Positions 13,541 through 20,709 of a DNA stretch of 64,000 nt are shown piece after piece. The notes beneath the pieces were generated by a model. It had not been told where the DNA came from, did not search any database, and saw only the letters and a list, made by a program, of their open reading frames with translations. Both the position numbers and the translations under genes were made by a program. The stretch is from a virus: the IMG/VR virus record IMGVR_UViG_3300032315_000979, positions 1 to 64,000 of that record; one strand, written 5' to 3'. Position 1 is the stretch's first letter; every line of letters starts with the position of its first letter.

Positions 13541-13948
13541 CGCTTAGGCGTTGCAATAAAGATACGGGGCATAGATGCCCCGTATTTTTTTTGTATGCGT
13601 TGTTGCGTAAACACAACACTGATTACTTGTTGCATAAAGACAACAAGTGCCCATGTAATATTACATCATATACTAAATATGGTACTCGTTGCATGTATGC
13701 AACGGCGGGTGCGTCTTCTACGCTAGCTGGGAAGCTCCACCCGCCCAACCATGCTAAAAACATTCAAACCCCTCGCATGGTTGGGTTGGTGCAAGCCAGC
13801 TCAGGGCGGGGGGTCGCCCTGAGCCGAACCTGAACGGGGTTCGCATAAACGCTTTCATAAAGAGACACACACACTAAAAATGAGACCAACTCGCCGTAAG
13901 GTTGGCTGGGTGTTTGGGGGGGGTTGCCCCCCCCCCGAACCTATCGGA
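13541..13948. other. 408-bp GC-rich gap with many perfect inverted repeats
   Basis: Between the convergent family B genes. After the terminator come CTTGTTG/CAACAAG, CGTTGCAT/ATGCAACG, an 11-bp pair (13744-13754 with 13775-13785), a 10-bp pair (13799-13808 with 13815-13824), and G8 at 13916-13923 facing C10 at 13927-13936. No believable ORF. Candidate replication origin, packaging or structured RNA region. Confidence 0.6.
13561..13592 (+). terminator. Terminator of family B copy 1
   Basis: ATACGGGGCA pairs with TGCCCCGTAT around TAGA, followed by eight Ts. Confidence 0.95.
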
Positions 13949-13964
13949 TCAAGCGATCCGATAG
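13941..13964 (-). terminator. Hairpin over the stop codon of family B copy 2
   Basis: CTATCGGATC pairs perfectly with GATCCGATAG around AAGC; the leftward TGA stop lies at the hairpin. The C10/G8 hairpin follows, so the pair may end transcription. Confidence 0.65.
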
Positions 13965-14428
13965 ACATACACCTTTTGGCTGTCGGGGTGTGTCGGGTTT
14001 TTCTTGGCGGTGTAAGCGTCAAGCACTCGGACATATCCAACCTTTTTGGCGTTCGGGATTACCGAGCGTAGGGAATGGATCCGAGCCCGAACGGAATTGT
14101 CAGGTCGCTCGGCTGGCGTAGCCTGCCCAGCCTTCACGCCGTCAATTTTCTGAACGGCGAGCCAATCAACCTTCACAGCCTTATTCATGACACACCATGA
14201 ACGGCGAGCGCTGGCGTTATTTTTGCTGGCGACCCGTAGATCCTTGTCAATGATTTTTTGCCCTGAAACGCTGGCGAGCAAACCGATCAACAATTCCGCA
14301 GGCTTATCTGTGTAGAATTGCTTGACCCCTGCCGTAGCGTTCTTGGTGTTTTTTGCCGTGATCTTGGTGATCTCGGTTTTTGCCGAGACCGTAGCCTTGA
14401 CACTAGCCTTCACTTTTTTCGTTGCCAT
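13949..14428 (-). CDS. Family B basic protein, copy 2
   Basis: 159 aa, MATKKVKASVKATVSAK start with a long Lys/Ala tail, then KDLRVASKNNASARR, RPDNSVRAR and VGYVRVLDAYTA as in copy 1, ending VYVYRIA. AAGGGG lies 9 nt before ATG. Clear duplicate of the 13085 gene in the opposite direction. GC-rich compared with the rest of the window, suggesting a separate origin for this block. Confidence 0.75.
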   Translation of the reverse strand: MATKKVKASVKATVSAKTEITKITAKNTKNATAGVKQFYTDKPAELLIGLLASVSGQKIIDKDLRVASKNNASARRSWCVMNKAVKVDWLAVQKIDGVKAGQATPAERPDNSVRARIHSLRSVIPNAKKVGYVRVLDAYTAKKNPTHPDSQKVYVYRIA

Positions 14429-14793
14429 TTCTGACCCCTTCTATCTTGGGGGATCCCGTTGATCCCCGCTAATAGAAACAATACTGGAACATTACAGAAA
14501 ATCCAAATCATTAGATCCCCGCAAACCCTTATGGAATAAGGGTTTCATAAAAAGATCAAAAAAAAGATCAAAAAATTGCGGGGAATTGGATCAGATCGGG
14601 CATTGACCCTACCGAACATAGGTTCGCCCGTAGGGAAATAGCATAGCATTACCCTCTTGGATTATATACTCAATTTTTCTAAAAAATGGCGTGGGCGGGA
14701 AATGGGCGGGAGCTGGTTTAAAATGCGGGAGAATAGAAAAGAGACCGCTTTGCGGGCGGTCTCTCTTTCTTCTCAGTGTGTTAACATCCTTGC
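14429..14793. other. 365-bp gap with hairpins and a terminator
   Basis: No gene. GGGGATC/GATCCCC, AAACCCTTAT/ATAAGGGTTT and CCCTAC/GTAGGG (with inner CGAAC/GTTCG) hairpins, direct AAAGATCAAAA repeats near 14550-14575 and a terminator at 14738-14770. TATACT at 14665-14670 is a possible rightward -10 box without a clear -35. Confidence 0.6.
14738..14770 (+). terminator. Terminator just before the rRNA-like element
   Basis: GAGACCGC (14741-14748) pairs with 14756-14763, flanked by AAAA and a TCTTTCTT tract; usable in both directions. Confidence 0.8.
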
Positions 14794-14866
14794 GGATGGT
14801 TACTATAACGGTCCTAAGATAGCGAAATTCGTTCTGCTCTGGTGATAGTGCAGATCACGATTGCCG
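14794..14866 (+). ncRNA. 23S rRNA helix 69-71-like element
   Basis: 14802-14833 matches bacterial 23S rRNA (E. coli numbering from A1913) at 30 of 32 positions: ACTATAACGGTCCTAAG, then A for G, TAGCGAAATTC, then G for C, TT. This is the universally conserved helix 69 loop and helix 70, also the I-CeuI target. After it, sequence identity falls but an H71-like hairpin remains (CTGC-T-CT pairing with AG-T-GCAG at about 14834-14853), then CACGATTGCCG versus CACGAATGGCG in rRNA. A CATCC/GGATG hairpin lies directly upstream (14785-14798). Flanks are phage DNA. Whether it is transcribed is unknown. Confidence 0.8.
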
Positions 14867-14867
14867 C

Positions 14868-14897
14868 TTGACACTTTTAGGGTGCCATAAGTATTAT
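14868..14897 (+). promoter_or_regulatory. Promoter-like sequence at the end of the rRNA-like element
   Basis: TTGACA (14868-14873), 18 bp, TATTAT (14892-14897). Good match to consensus, but it would read into the antisense of the 14899 gene, so its function is doubtful. Confidence 0.3.
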
Positions 14898-14898
14898 A

Positions 14899-15075
14899 TC
14901 ACTTCTTAGAGTTACGGTAAAATCCACTGCCTTTGAGTTCTATCATCGGCGGGGAATAGATTTGTTTTAGCGTAGCGTTGCACTCGGGGCAAACATCTAT
15001 CTTCCTATCTTCCAGAATGGATCTCATCTCAGTGTGGGTGTGTCCATTAGAACATTTGTAGTCATACTGTGGCAT
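14899..15075 (-). CDS. FmdB-type zinc-ribbon protein (58 aa)
   Basis: MPQYDYKCSNGH at the start and CPEC at residues 29-32 give the single zinc ribbon of the FmdB family, with Cys8, His12, Cys29 and Cys32 as likely ligands. Such small proteins are common in phages of actinobacteria and are proposed regulators. TATAAT lies about 9 nt before ATG, suggesting a very short or absent leader. Divergent from the nuclease gene; the rRNA-like element lies beyond its 3' end. Confidence 0.8.
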   Translation of the reverse strand: MPQYDYKCSNGHTHTEMRSILEDRKIDVCPECNATLKQIYSPPMIELKGSGFYRNSKK

Positions 15076-15117
15076 AGCTTATATATTATACACGGATGTG
15101 TATCCTTGTATACATGG

Positions 15118-15123
15118 TACAAT
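15118..15123 (+). promoter_or_regulatory. -10 box of the nuclease gene
   Basis: TACAAT lies 5 nt before ATG 15129, so the mRNA is probably leaderless. No clear -35 box. Confidence 0.4.
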
Positions 15124-15128
15124 AGGTT

Positions 15129-15542
15129 ATGTACGAATATCGTGTGAAGAAGGTTTTGAAGATTGTTGACGGAGATACCATTGATGTGGACATTGATTTG
15201 GGGTTTGACATCTCCTATACGCAAAGAGTTAGACTGGCGGGAATTGATACCCCTGAATCTCGCACAAAAGACGCACGAGAGAAGGCTTTGGGGCTTGAGG
15301 TAAAAGACAGACTCAAGAAAGCCATTGATGCCGCCAAAGATGTAATCATTGTAACCGAAAAGCCAGACAGCACCGAAAAGTACGGGCGCATTCTGGGTTG
15401 GGTATATCTTGACAAATCTTCCAAGTCAATCAACGAACAACTCATTGAAGAAGGTTACGCTTGGGGATACATGGGCGAAACCAAGATCAAAGACTTTGAT
15501 GCTCTGCTTGCAAAGCGAGAATCCTTTTCCAAGAAGAAGTAG
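15129..15542 (+). CDS. Staphylococcal-type (thermonuclease) nuclease
   Basis: 137 aa covering the SNase fold, which cuts DNA and RNA with calcium. VDGDTIDVDID has Asp21, RVRLAGIDTPE has Arg35, Asp40 and Glu43, and KYGR has Arg87; all five correspond to the known S. aureus nuclease active-site positions even by number. No signal peptide, so it acts in the cell, for example in host DNA breakdown. Single rightward gene facing the leftward operon. Confidence 0.92.
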   Translation: MYEYRVKKVLKIVDGDTIDVDIDLGFDISYTQRVRLAGIDTPESRTKDAREKALGLEVKDRLKKAIDAAKDVIIVTEKPDSTEKYGRILGWVYLDKSSKSINEQLIEEGYAWGYMGETKIKDFDALLAKRESFSKKK

Positions 15543-15734
15543 TCACTCGTCAAAAGAGTTGCGAAAGCTATTGCGAACTCTATGCTGGATAAGGGATTTC
15601 TGACGATGCCTTTGGCTTAGTCCGATTTTTGCCACCCACCCCAATAAGATTATTCCAAGAATGTAGTATGCCATATCCGCTAAGAATAGCAGGCATAATT
15701 CAAATAACCACCATATCCAAAAAAAATAATTCAT
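15543..15734 (-). CDS. Small membrane protein (63 aa)
   Basis: ATGA overlap with the oxygenase gene. Hydrophobic, Trp-rich residues 1-37 (two membrane segments possible), then a basic tail. Last gene of the leftward operon, ending against the nuclease gene with convergent stops. Confidence 0.6.
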   Translation of the reverse strand: MNYFFWIWWLFELCLLFLADMAYYILGIILLGWVAKIGLSQRHRQKSLIQHRVRNSFRNSFDE

Positions 15735-16291
15735 CTGTATGTTTGGAAGTCAATATTGACAACCAACCTAAACGGAGAGCGAACGGGATTTGAAGCGGCA
15801 TGGATGTTGCTACCGTCAAAGATGATAGCTCGCCCTGGCTTTGGATATACGGTGTCTTGGAGCTCGTGTGCTTCGTTAAAAAAGTAAGTTGGTCCATCTG
15901 AGTCGTTTATGTAATATAGAAGAACTTTATGATCAACGGGCTCGCCATTGTCGTACTCTAAATCAACATGGGGGACTTGGGACTCGTAATGCATCATTGG
16001 GGGGTAAGGAGAGGTAACATTCACTTTAGCCCGCAATAGGTTGATATTTCCAAACTTATCTGCTAGATTACCTACAAGCTTCTGAATTGCTGGAAGGTGA
16101 GTTGAGGCAATGTCTGATTCCGACTCATACAGGTGATGAGACATCTGCATCGGTGCGTGTGACCACTTACTATCTTCATGGTAAATATGACTGCGGTAGA
16201 AGCGGTAAGGAACTTTGGGGTTAGTAAAATAATCGTAAAGATACGACTGTTCTTCTATGGATACATAGTTATCTACGATTTGCATTTGCAA
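15731..16291 (-). CDS. 2-oxoglutarate/Fe(II) oxygenase
   Basis: 186 aa with the prolyl-4-hydroxylase-like pattern: iron ligands His108 and Asp110 (PHVDLE), His164 (NIHAAS), and 2-oxoglutarate-binding Arg175. It is similar to the three oxygenases at 41.2-42.9 kb (shared LLYYINDSDG and GRAIIFDG). Probably hydroxylates a peptide or small molecule. It overlaps the end of the upstream oxygenase by 19 nt. Confidence 0.85.
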   Translation of the reverse strand: MQMQIVDNYVSIEEQSYLYDYFTNPKVPYRFYRSHIYHEDSKWSHAPMQMSHHLYESESDIASTHLPAIQKLVGNLADKFGNINLLRAKVNVTSPYPPMMHYESQVPHVDLEYDNGEPVDHKVLLYYINDSDGPTYFFNEAHELQDTVYPKPGRAIIFDGSNIHAASNPVRSPFRLVVNIDFQTYR

Positions 16292-16947
16292 TTCTTACAA
16301 CCTTTCTTACAACCTTCTTCACCGCCAATATGAATCAGTGTCCCGTTTGGAACAGCACGACCAATTGTGCCTTGAAAAAAGCTGTTAATAGAAATTGCAA
16401 TTCTTGTTACATCTTCAGTTACAGTTGGAACAAAATGAATTAGCTCTGACGGGAATAGAACAATATCACCAGGTTTTGCAACAGCTGCGTATGTATCTGA
16501 GTTATAGTAGTTCTCTTCTCTGTTATTTAGACTCCATCGCTTAACACCTGGTCTAAAGAACATAGTGCCATCTATACTGGCTAATGAAACATATAAAACA
16601 CCTGAAACAACACTGTTCTGATGTGCATGTGGTGGGTGATGATCCCCTTTTTCCAATTTTGTAATCCAGGATGATGTCAATCTCAATCTAACATCATCTG
16701 TTGTATCATAGACACTCTTTAGATATGTATCTAAATTAATTTGAATTCTATCTTTGATATCTGAAAGAATTGGGTTATCAAGAATAAGTCTATCATCTGT
16801 TACCCGAACACCATCAAACTGCTGCGTATTGTTTGCTTGCTCTATTAGAAAATCCATTTCTTCTTGTGTGAAGTCTCTACCAATTGATGACTTGTACACA
16901 GGTGTTCCAAATGGGTTATATACTATTGCTTCCATGTTTGTTTCCAT
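16273..16947 (-). CDS. Putative 2-oxoglutarate/Fe(II) oxygenase with Cys-rich tail
   Basis: ATG 16947 with AGGAG upstream is used; a longer frame runs through the tRNA and is not real. The domain has HPPHAHQNSVVSGVLYV and FPSELIHFVP...R, as in oxygenases of the TIGR02466 type. The C-terminus GCKKGCKNCKCKS adds four Cys that could bind metal. First protein gene after tRNA-Asn. Confidence 0.75.
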   Translation of the reverse strand: METNMEAIVYNPFGTPVYKSSIGRDFTQEEMDFLIEQANNTQQFDGVRVTDDRLILDNPILSDIKDRIQINLDTYLKSVYDTTDDVRLRLTSSWITKLEKGDHHPPHAHQNSVVSGVLYVSLASIDGTMFFRPGVKRWSLNNREENYYNSDTYAAVAKPGDIVLFPSELIHFVPTVTEDVTRIAISINSFFQGTIGRAVPNGTLIHIGGEEGCKKGCKNCKCKS

Positions 16948-16958
16948 ATTTCTCCTTT

Positions 16959-17034
16959 TGGCTGGCGAGGTAGGGTTTGAACCTACGACCCAGGGATTAA
17001 CAGTCCCTTGCTCTGCCAACTGAGCTACTCGCCA
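16959..17034 (-). tRNA. tRNA-Asn (anticodon GTT), CCA encoded
   Basis: Acceptor TGGCGAG pairs with CTCGCCA, then G and encoded CCA. D-arm AGCTCAGTTGGCAGAGC, anticodon stem GGGA/TCCC with loop CTGTTAA, T-arm GTAGGTTCAAACCCTAC. Complete and canonical. Confidence 0.96.
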
Positions 17035-17039
17035 TTGTA

Positions 17040-17120
17040 TTACTTAATTAACAGTATAGCAATTGTAATTGCATGAAGTGCAAAATACACTGCGTGTGTA
17101 ATCTTATCTTGTTTTGACAT
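17040..17120 (-). CDS. Membrane microprotein (26 aa)
   Basis: TGATG overlap with the methyltransferase stop. MSKQDKITHAV then a hydrophobic helix ending LLIK. Between a methyltransferase gene and tRNA-Asn; support is mainly the coupled start. Confidence 0.45.
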   Translation of the reverse strand: MSKQDKITHAVYFALHAITIAILLIK

Positions 17121-17809
17121 CACACCTCTCCTCTAAAGACAGCCCTGTTGCCATCTCCAATAATTTTGTATTGAATATTTTTTAATCCAGCATCAGTCAT
17201 TATACCAGTAATAGCCAGCGGGTTCATTCCCCAGTAGTCATTAACTTCACTTCCATTATTCCTACCAGAGTAGTATCTAGCTGCTGGGAAATCCACATCA
17301 ATCATATCTATGTGTGATTCAATAATTAGGTATCCCTTACACATTGACTTGGCTATCTCAATATATTGAACTGGATTTTTAGAAAGGCATACGAGGCATA
17401 AAAGTAAAACATAATCAAATTTACCAAGATGATCTGAGCTTAGATTTTCAATGTTTGATATTACTTTTTCAACTTTTGAATTAAGATATTTATGAGCAAA
17501 ATCAAATCCTTTATCCTTTGACCAAAAATCAGATTCTTTTTCCCATATATATTTATCTACTGCTACAACACGACTAGCATTTCTTTTTTCGCATTCAAAA
17601 GAATAATAACCATCCCAGCAACCAATATCTAAAACAGACTTTCCTGACAGATCACTTGGAATAAAAATGTCCTCTAGATTATTCTGAAGTAGATAATTGG
17701 CACCTGGTGTTTGATATTCACCAAGGTCAATTTTGTGGTACCAGTTGATATTGTTTATTTCCTCTTGAGGATTATTCAGAAACGATGTCATAATCATATC
17801 TATCGTCAT
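17120..17809 (-). CDS. SAM-dependent methyltransferase
   Basis: 229 aa class I methyltransferase: SVLDIGCWDGYYSFE is the SAM-binding glycine loop and VAVDKY the acidic strand-2 site. The WDGYYSFE form recalls CmoB/DUF1698 enzymes acting on tRNA wobble uridine, but small-molecule or sugar methylation is equally possible. It overlaps the upstream gene by 38 nt. Confidence 0.8.
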   Translation of the reverse strand: MTIDMIMTSFLNNPQEEINNINWYHKIDLGEYQTPGANYLLQNNLEDIFIPSDLSGKSVLDIGCWDGYYSFECEKRNASRVVAVDKYIWEKESDFWSKDKGFDFAHKYLNSKVEKVISNIENLSSDHLGKFDYVLLLCLVCLSKNPVQYIEIAKSMCKGYLIIESHIDMIDVDFPAARYYSGRNNGSEVNDYWGMNPLAITGIMTDAGLKNIQYKIIGDGNRAVFRGEV

Positions 17810-18407
17810 CTGATGTTATCCACTTATCCCCATCCTCTACATCCCAGACTTTTGTGTTGATCAATCTTTCAATTAATCTTTCGTTTTTCTTTGTTGTATA
17901 AGAAGGATCCCACAGCCTAACCCTGTTATTTGGCTGAATAGCAAAGTTGCCATCTTTTCTGTTTATTACATGACCACACTTGTGCTGACCTGGATTAATT
18001 GAATAACCAGTGTTTATAATATTTGAATCTGGCGTGTGCCAATCTAGTGTAAACATGTATTTGCCATCAACTTTATTTTTACGCCTATCAAGGTAAGTCA
18101 TAGACATACCACGCATGTGTTCAAAAGTTGTCACTGTAATATGGGAAGAGAAACTGTTCCACATAACTAAATCATGTAGATCAACCTCGGGGCTGTCTAA
18201 GGATGAGCAAAAGGCATTTATTGGAGCTCTCCACCAAACACCACCATCTTCCATTAAAAAATGAAACACTGGTGCTCTATCTGGTATTGATGCTACTCCA
18301 AAAATTACACATGGAAATTTAACATCATGGCTATCAACTTGATTTCTCAAGAAGTTACCACGCACATAACATTCAATTGGTGGAATATTTGCATTTAGTT
18401 CTGGCAT
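17772..18407 (-). CDS. Hypothetical protein (211 aa)
   Basis: Soluble, aromatic-rich, with GGVWWRAPINAF near residue 55 and HKCGHV near residue 138. Family not recognised. It is coupled to the methyltransferase by a long overlap, so it may supply or recognise its substrate. Confidence 0.7.
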   Translation of the reverse strand: MPELNANIPPIECYVRGNFLRNQVDSHDVKFPCVIFGVASIPDRAPVFHFLMEDGGVWWRAPINAFCSSLDSPEVDLHDLVMWNSFSSHITVTTFEHMRGMSMTYLDRRKNKVDGKYMFTLDWHTPDSNIINTGYSINPGQHKCGHVINRKDGNFAIQPNNRVRLWDPSYTTKKNERLIERLINTKVWDVEDGDKWITSDDDRYDYDIVSE

Positions 18408-18429
18408 ATTATATTGCTCCTTATATCAG

Positions 18430-18501
18430 AGCCCCCTCTCGGACTTGAACCGAGGACCGCTTCATTACAAGTGAAGTGCTCTACCGCTGAGCTAAAGGGG
18501 C
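18430..18501 (-). tRNA. tRNA-Thr (anticodon TGT)
   Basis: Acceptor GCCCCTT pairs with AGGGGGC, anticodon stem CTTCA/TGAAG with loop CTTGTAA, T-arm CTCGGTTCAAGTCCGAG. Discriminator T, no encoded CCA. Reads ACA, a frequent codon here. Confidence 0.95.
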
Positions 18502-18502
18502 G

Positions 18503-19102
18503 TTATTCATATCTTATTTTACTTGATAAGAAATACTTTACAATGCCGTAATCTGGATGGGCAATATCTGCAGATACCAAAGTGTAGTCATATAATATAT
18601 TATCAATTCTTCTTCTGTTGTATGCTGAGTGGTACTCAATCAAATAAACATCTGGTTTGATAACCATATTTTCTAGTATTTCAATTTCAGCACCTTCGGT
18701 ATCAATTTTCACAATGTCTGCTTTTGGCAGTAAACTTGCTGCTACAACAGAAACATTTTCGCCCTCTTCAACTTGCTCAGCGCCATGCTGGAAACTGCAC
18801 TCACCAACATTGTGAGCTCCATAATACATTCTTCTTTGTTCTGTTTTTGAACCTATTGCAAGGTTCATAACCATGATGTTTTCAAGATCTTTTGTATTTT
18901 TTTTTAAATACTCAAAATTATTTTTAATTGGTTCATATGAATAGATTTTTGAATTATTCCATCTTTTATTAGCCCATAAACAAAATCCACCAACATTACC
19001 GCCGATATCCAGAATCACTGGATTTTCTTTTTCATACGGAATGTCATATTCCCCTTTAAATATTTTTTCAATATGGGGAGTCATGTTTTTTGGAACTTGC
19101 AT
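18503..19102 (-). CDS. FkbM-family methyltransferase
   Basis: 199 aa: VILDIGGNVGGFCLWA is the SAM loop, IYSYEPIKNNFEYLKKN the second motif, and VKIDTEGAEIEIL the FkbM hallmark. The family methylates sugars or small molecules; in phages often near glycosyltransferases. One-base overlap with the metallopeptidase gene. Confidence 0.88.
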   Translation of the reverse strand: MQVPKNMTPHIEKIFKGEYDIPYEKENPVILDIGGNVGGFCLWANKRWNNSKIYSYEPIKNNFEYLKKNTKDLENIMVMNLAIGSKTEQRRMYYGAHNVGECSFQHGAEQVEEGENVSVVAASLLPKADIVKIDTEGAEIEILENMVIKPDVYLIEYHSAYNRRRIDNILYDYTLVSADIAHPDYGIVKYFLSSKIRYE

Positions 19103-19605
19103 TAAGACTTCTTCCTTATTTGTTTTTTTACAACTTTCTTTACATTTTTTTTCTGAGCTCTCGGCTTAGGCATATCAGGAACTGGCATCCACTTACCCAT
19201 TGATTCAGCAAGAGCGTCAATAATTCTTTCACACTCGTAATCAATCAAGGATGTTACCATTTTATGAACAGCTTTGCTTTTTTGATCATCCGCATCTGGC
19301 TTTAACATTTCATTAACAGCTTCTTCAATTACTGCCATATGACAATGCAACAACTCGTGAACAATTGTTGCACGAACATCTTCTGGTGTATCTTTTCTAA
19401 AATCTTTATGTAAATACATTTTTGCAAGATGTTGACCATGAACAACTTCTGTCTCACCAAGCGCATCAGGGCTACAGGGCTTTGCTTGCACAAGAATTGT
19501 CCAGTGAGATAAACCCATCATATTCTTAAGCTTGTTTACATAGCGAATAACCCAGGCATCCATCTCTTCAACTTTTGCAGGTTGTCTTGCCATTTTATAT
19601 ACCAC
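19102..19605 (-). CDS. SprT-like zinc metallopeptidase
   Basis: 167 aa with TIVHELLHCHM near residue 85: HELLH is the HExxH zinc motif. The C-terminus is very basic (RAQKKNVKKVVKKQIRKKS), fitting DNA or virion contact. Start may be 19605 or, four codons later, 19593 (MARQ). Confidence 0.75.
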   Translation of the reverse strand: MVYKMARQPAKVEEMDAWVIRYVNKLKNMMGLSHWTILVQAKPCSPDALGETEVVHGQHLAKMYLHKDFRKDTPEDVRATIVHELLHCHMAVIEEAVNEMLKPDADDQKSKAVHKMVTSLIDYECERIIDALAESMGKWMPVPDMPKPRAQKKNVKKVVKKQIRKKS

Positions 19606-19870
19606 AGTTGTCCTTTACAGCTTTTCTTTCTTCATCATCTGCAAATAGACGAACAGCGTAGATACATGGATCCCCGCCCTCTTCCCATTCCACATCCTCA
19701 TCATGCGTGGTTGGAACACCATCATGTGTTGAACACACTGGTCTACTGATCCAGCCCTTATCTATTCCAGTAGTAATCCATTGCTCAAAATTTACTTCCA
19801 TTGTTCCAAAAAATGGATTAAAATTTTTTTCTGGGTCATTAAAATTATCTGTCATTTTTCCTCCATACAA
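19595..19870 (-). CDS. Hypothetical acidic protein (91 aa)
   Basis: Overlaps both neighbours by about 10 and 26 nt. Begins MYGGKMTDNFND; ATG at the second Met is also possible, with GGAGG-like sequence upstream. No family recognised. Confidence 0.65.
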   Translation of the reverse strand: MYGGKMTDNFNDPEKNFNPFFGTMEVNFEQWITTGIDKGWISRPVCSTHDGVPTTHDEDVEWEEGGDPCIYAVRLFADDEERKAVKDNCGI

Positions 19871-20108
19871 AAGCGTTTCTTAAATAAACAATACTATATG
19901 CAAATGATCCAAGTATGAAACCATATTGCTTTGTGATTACTGCGTAGTATGTCCAACAACATTCTACACAAATCATCCACAGAAAAGCTTCCCATTTTTT
20001 TTTACCAATGAAAAACATTCCTATAATCCCCATAGCTGCTAACAGCCATGACCACGCCTGATTGCTCACGGAGTTTCCATTGGAAGAAGAAACTCTCCAC
20101 GAATCCAC
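19845..20108 (-). CDS. Small membrane protein (87 aa)
   Basis: Two or three hydrophobic segments (AWSWLLAAMGIIGMFFIG, AFLWMICVECCWTYYAVI, FILGSFAYSIVYL). Overlaps its neighbours, so translated with them. Reminiscent of small PnuC-like or holin-like proteins, but unassigned. Confidence 0.65.
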   Translation of the reverse strand: MDSWRVSSSNGNSVSNQAWSWLLAAMGIIGMFFIGKKKWEAFLWMICVECCWTYYAVITKQYGFILGSFAYSIVYLRNAFVWRKNDR

Positions 20109-20707
20109 ATTAATGCAATCGCAGCATAACCGCCAATATCAAGCAATGTGTCATAAACGCTTTCATCTGAGACTGCATTAACAACTCCTTTTGGTTTTGA
20201 TAAAAGATTTTCTAATCTTGCAACTTTATCATGCAATCTGATTGTTAAGCCATTAAGACCAAATCTTTCAATATTTTTTGGACCGTAATCTTTTTGTTTT
20301 TTAATTAAAGTAGATATAAGCATTTCTTTATCTAAAGAAATACCATTTATCTTACAGTAATGCAAAGCGGCAGCACCAATCATTGACCATAACCAACTAT
20401 GGTACTGCCGACAATACATTAACTTATCTTCATTACTGTCTTTGTAATAATGTGGATCACTTTCCCATGTCTTATTGTCAATGCACCAATCAATAATATT
20501 TTTAATATTACTAACATGATCGCCTGACAAATTAATATTCAAGTTATCCCAGTAGAAATTACTCATCCGTGATTTCCAAGAGGTACCACATTCAGTAGTC
20601 ATGCCAGTTATATCAAACCTATCTACGAACCAAAACAAATCTTTTACGGCTTCTTCCGCACAGAATTCCCATGATTTCATATTTCGCACAACTACCAATT
20701 TTTCCAT
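20066..20707 (-). CDS. Nmad1/DUF1599-like protein
   Basis: 213 aa. The C-terminal part reads KDYGPKNIERFGLNGLTIRLHDKVARLENLL, then ESVYDTLLDIGGYAAIALMW, which fits the DUF1599 (nucleotide modification associated domain 1) pattern, a MazG-like all-alpha nucleotide-binding fold. The N-terminal 100 residues are extra. A role in nucleotide handling fits with the ribonucleotide reductase in the window. Confidence 0.7.
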   Translation of the reverse strand: MEKLVVVRNMKSWEFCAEEAVKDLFWFVDRFDITGMTTECGTSWKSRMSNFYWDNLNINLSGDHVSNIKNIIDWCIDNKTWESDPHYYKDSNEDKLMYCRQYHSWLWSMIGAAALHYCKINGISLDKEMLISTLIKKQKDYGPKNIERFGLNGLTIRLHDKVARLENLLSKPKGVVNAVSDESVYDTLLDIGGYAAIALMWIRGEFLLPMETP

Positions 20708-20709
20708 AA

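Larger units (their letters stand above)
7790..13670. repeat. Dense array of TAA-NN-TTA palindromes
   Basis: About 65-70 exact TAANNTTA sites, usually flanked by G or C (for example TGTAATATTACA, GTAACTTTAC, CTAAAGTTAC), occur by hand count between 7.79 and 13.67 kb, against roughly one or two expected by chance. They lie in gaps and inside genes, bracket starts and stops, occupy promoters and make the arms of long hairpins. None of comparable density was noticed in the structural half. Probably the target of a phage DNA- or RNA-binding protein. Confidence 0.9.

Noticed and set aside
14794-14866. Part of a full rRNA gene, or group I intron insertion
   Set aside because: Flanks are unrelated to 23S rRNA, and there is no intron or endonuclease gene beside it.
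16948-17019. N-terminal extension of the 16273 oxygenase
   Set aside because: It would translate the tRNA-Asn gene; an internal ATG with a good ribosome site is the natural start.
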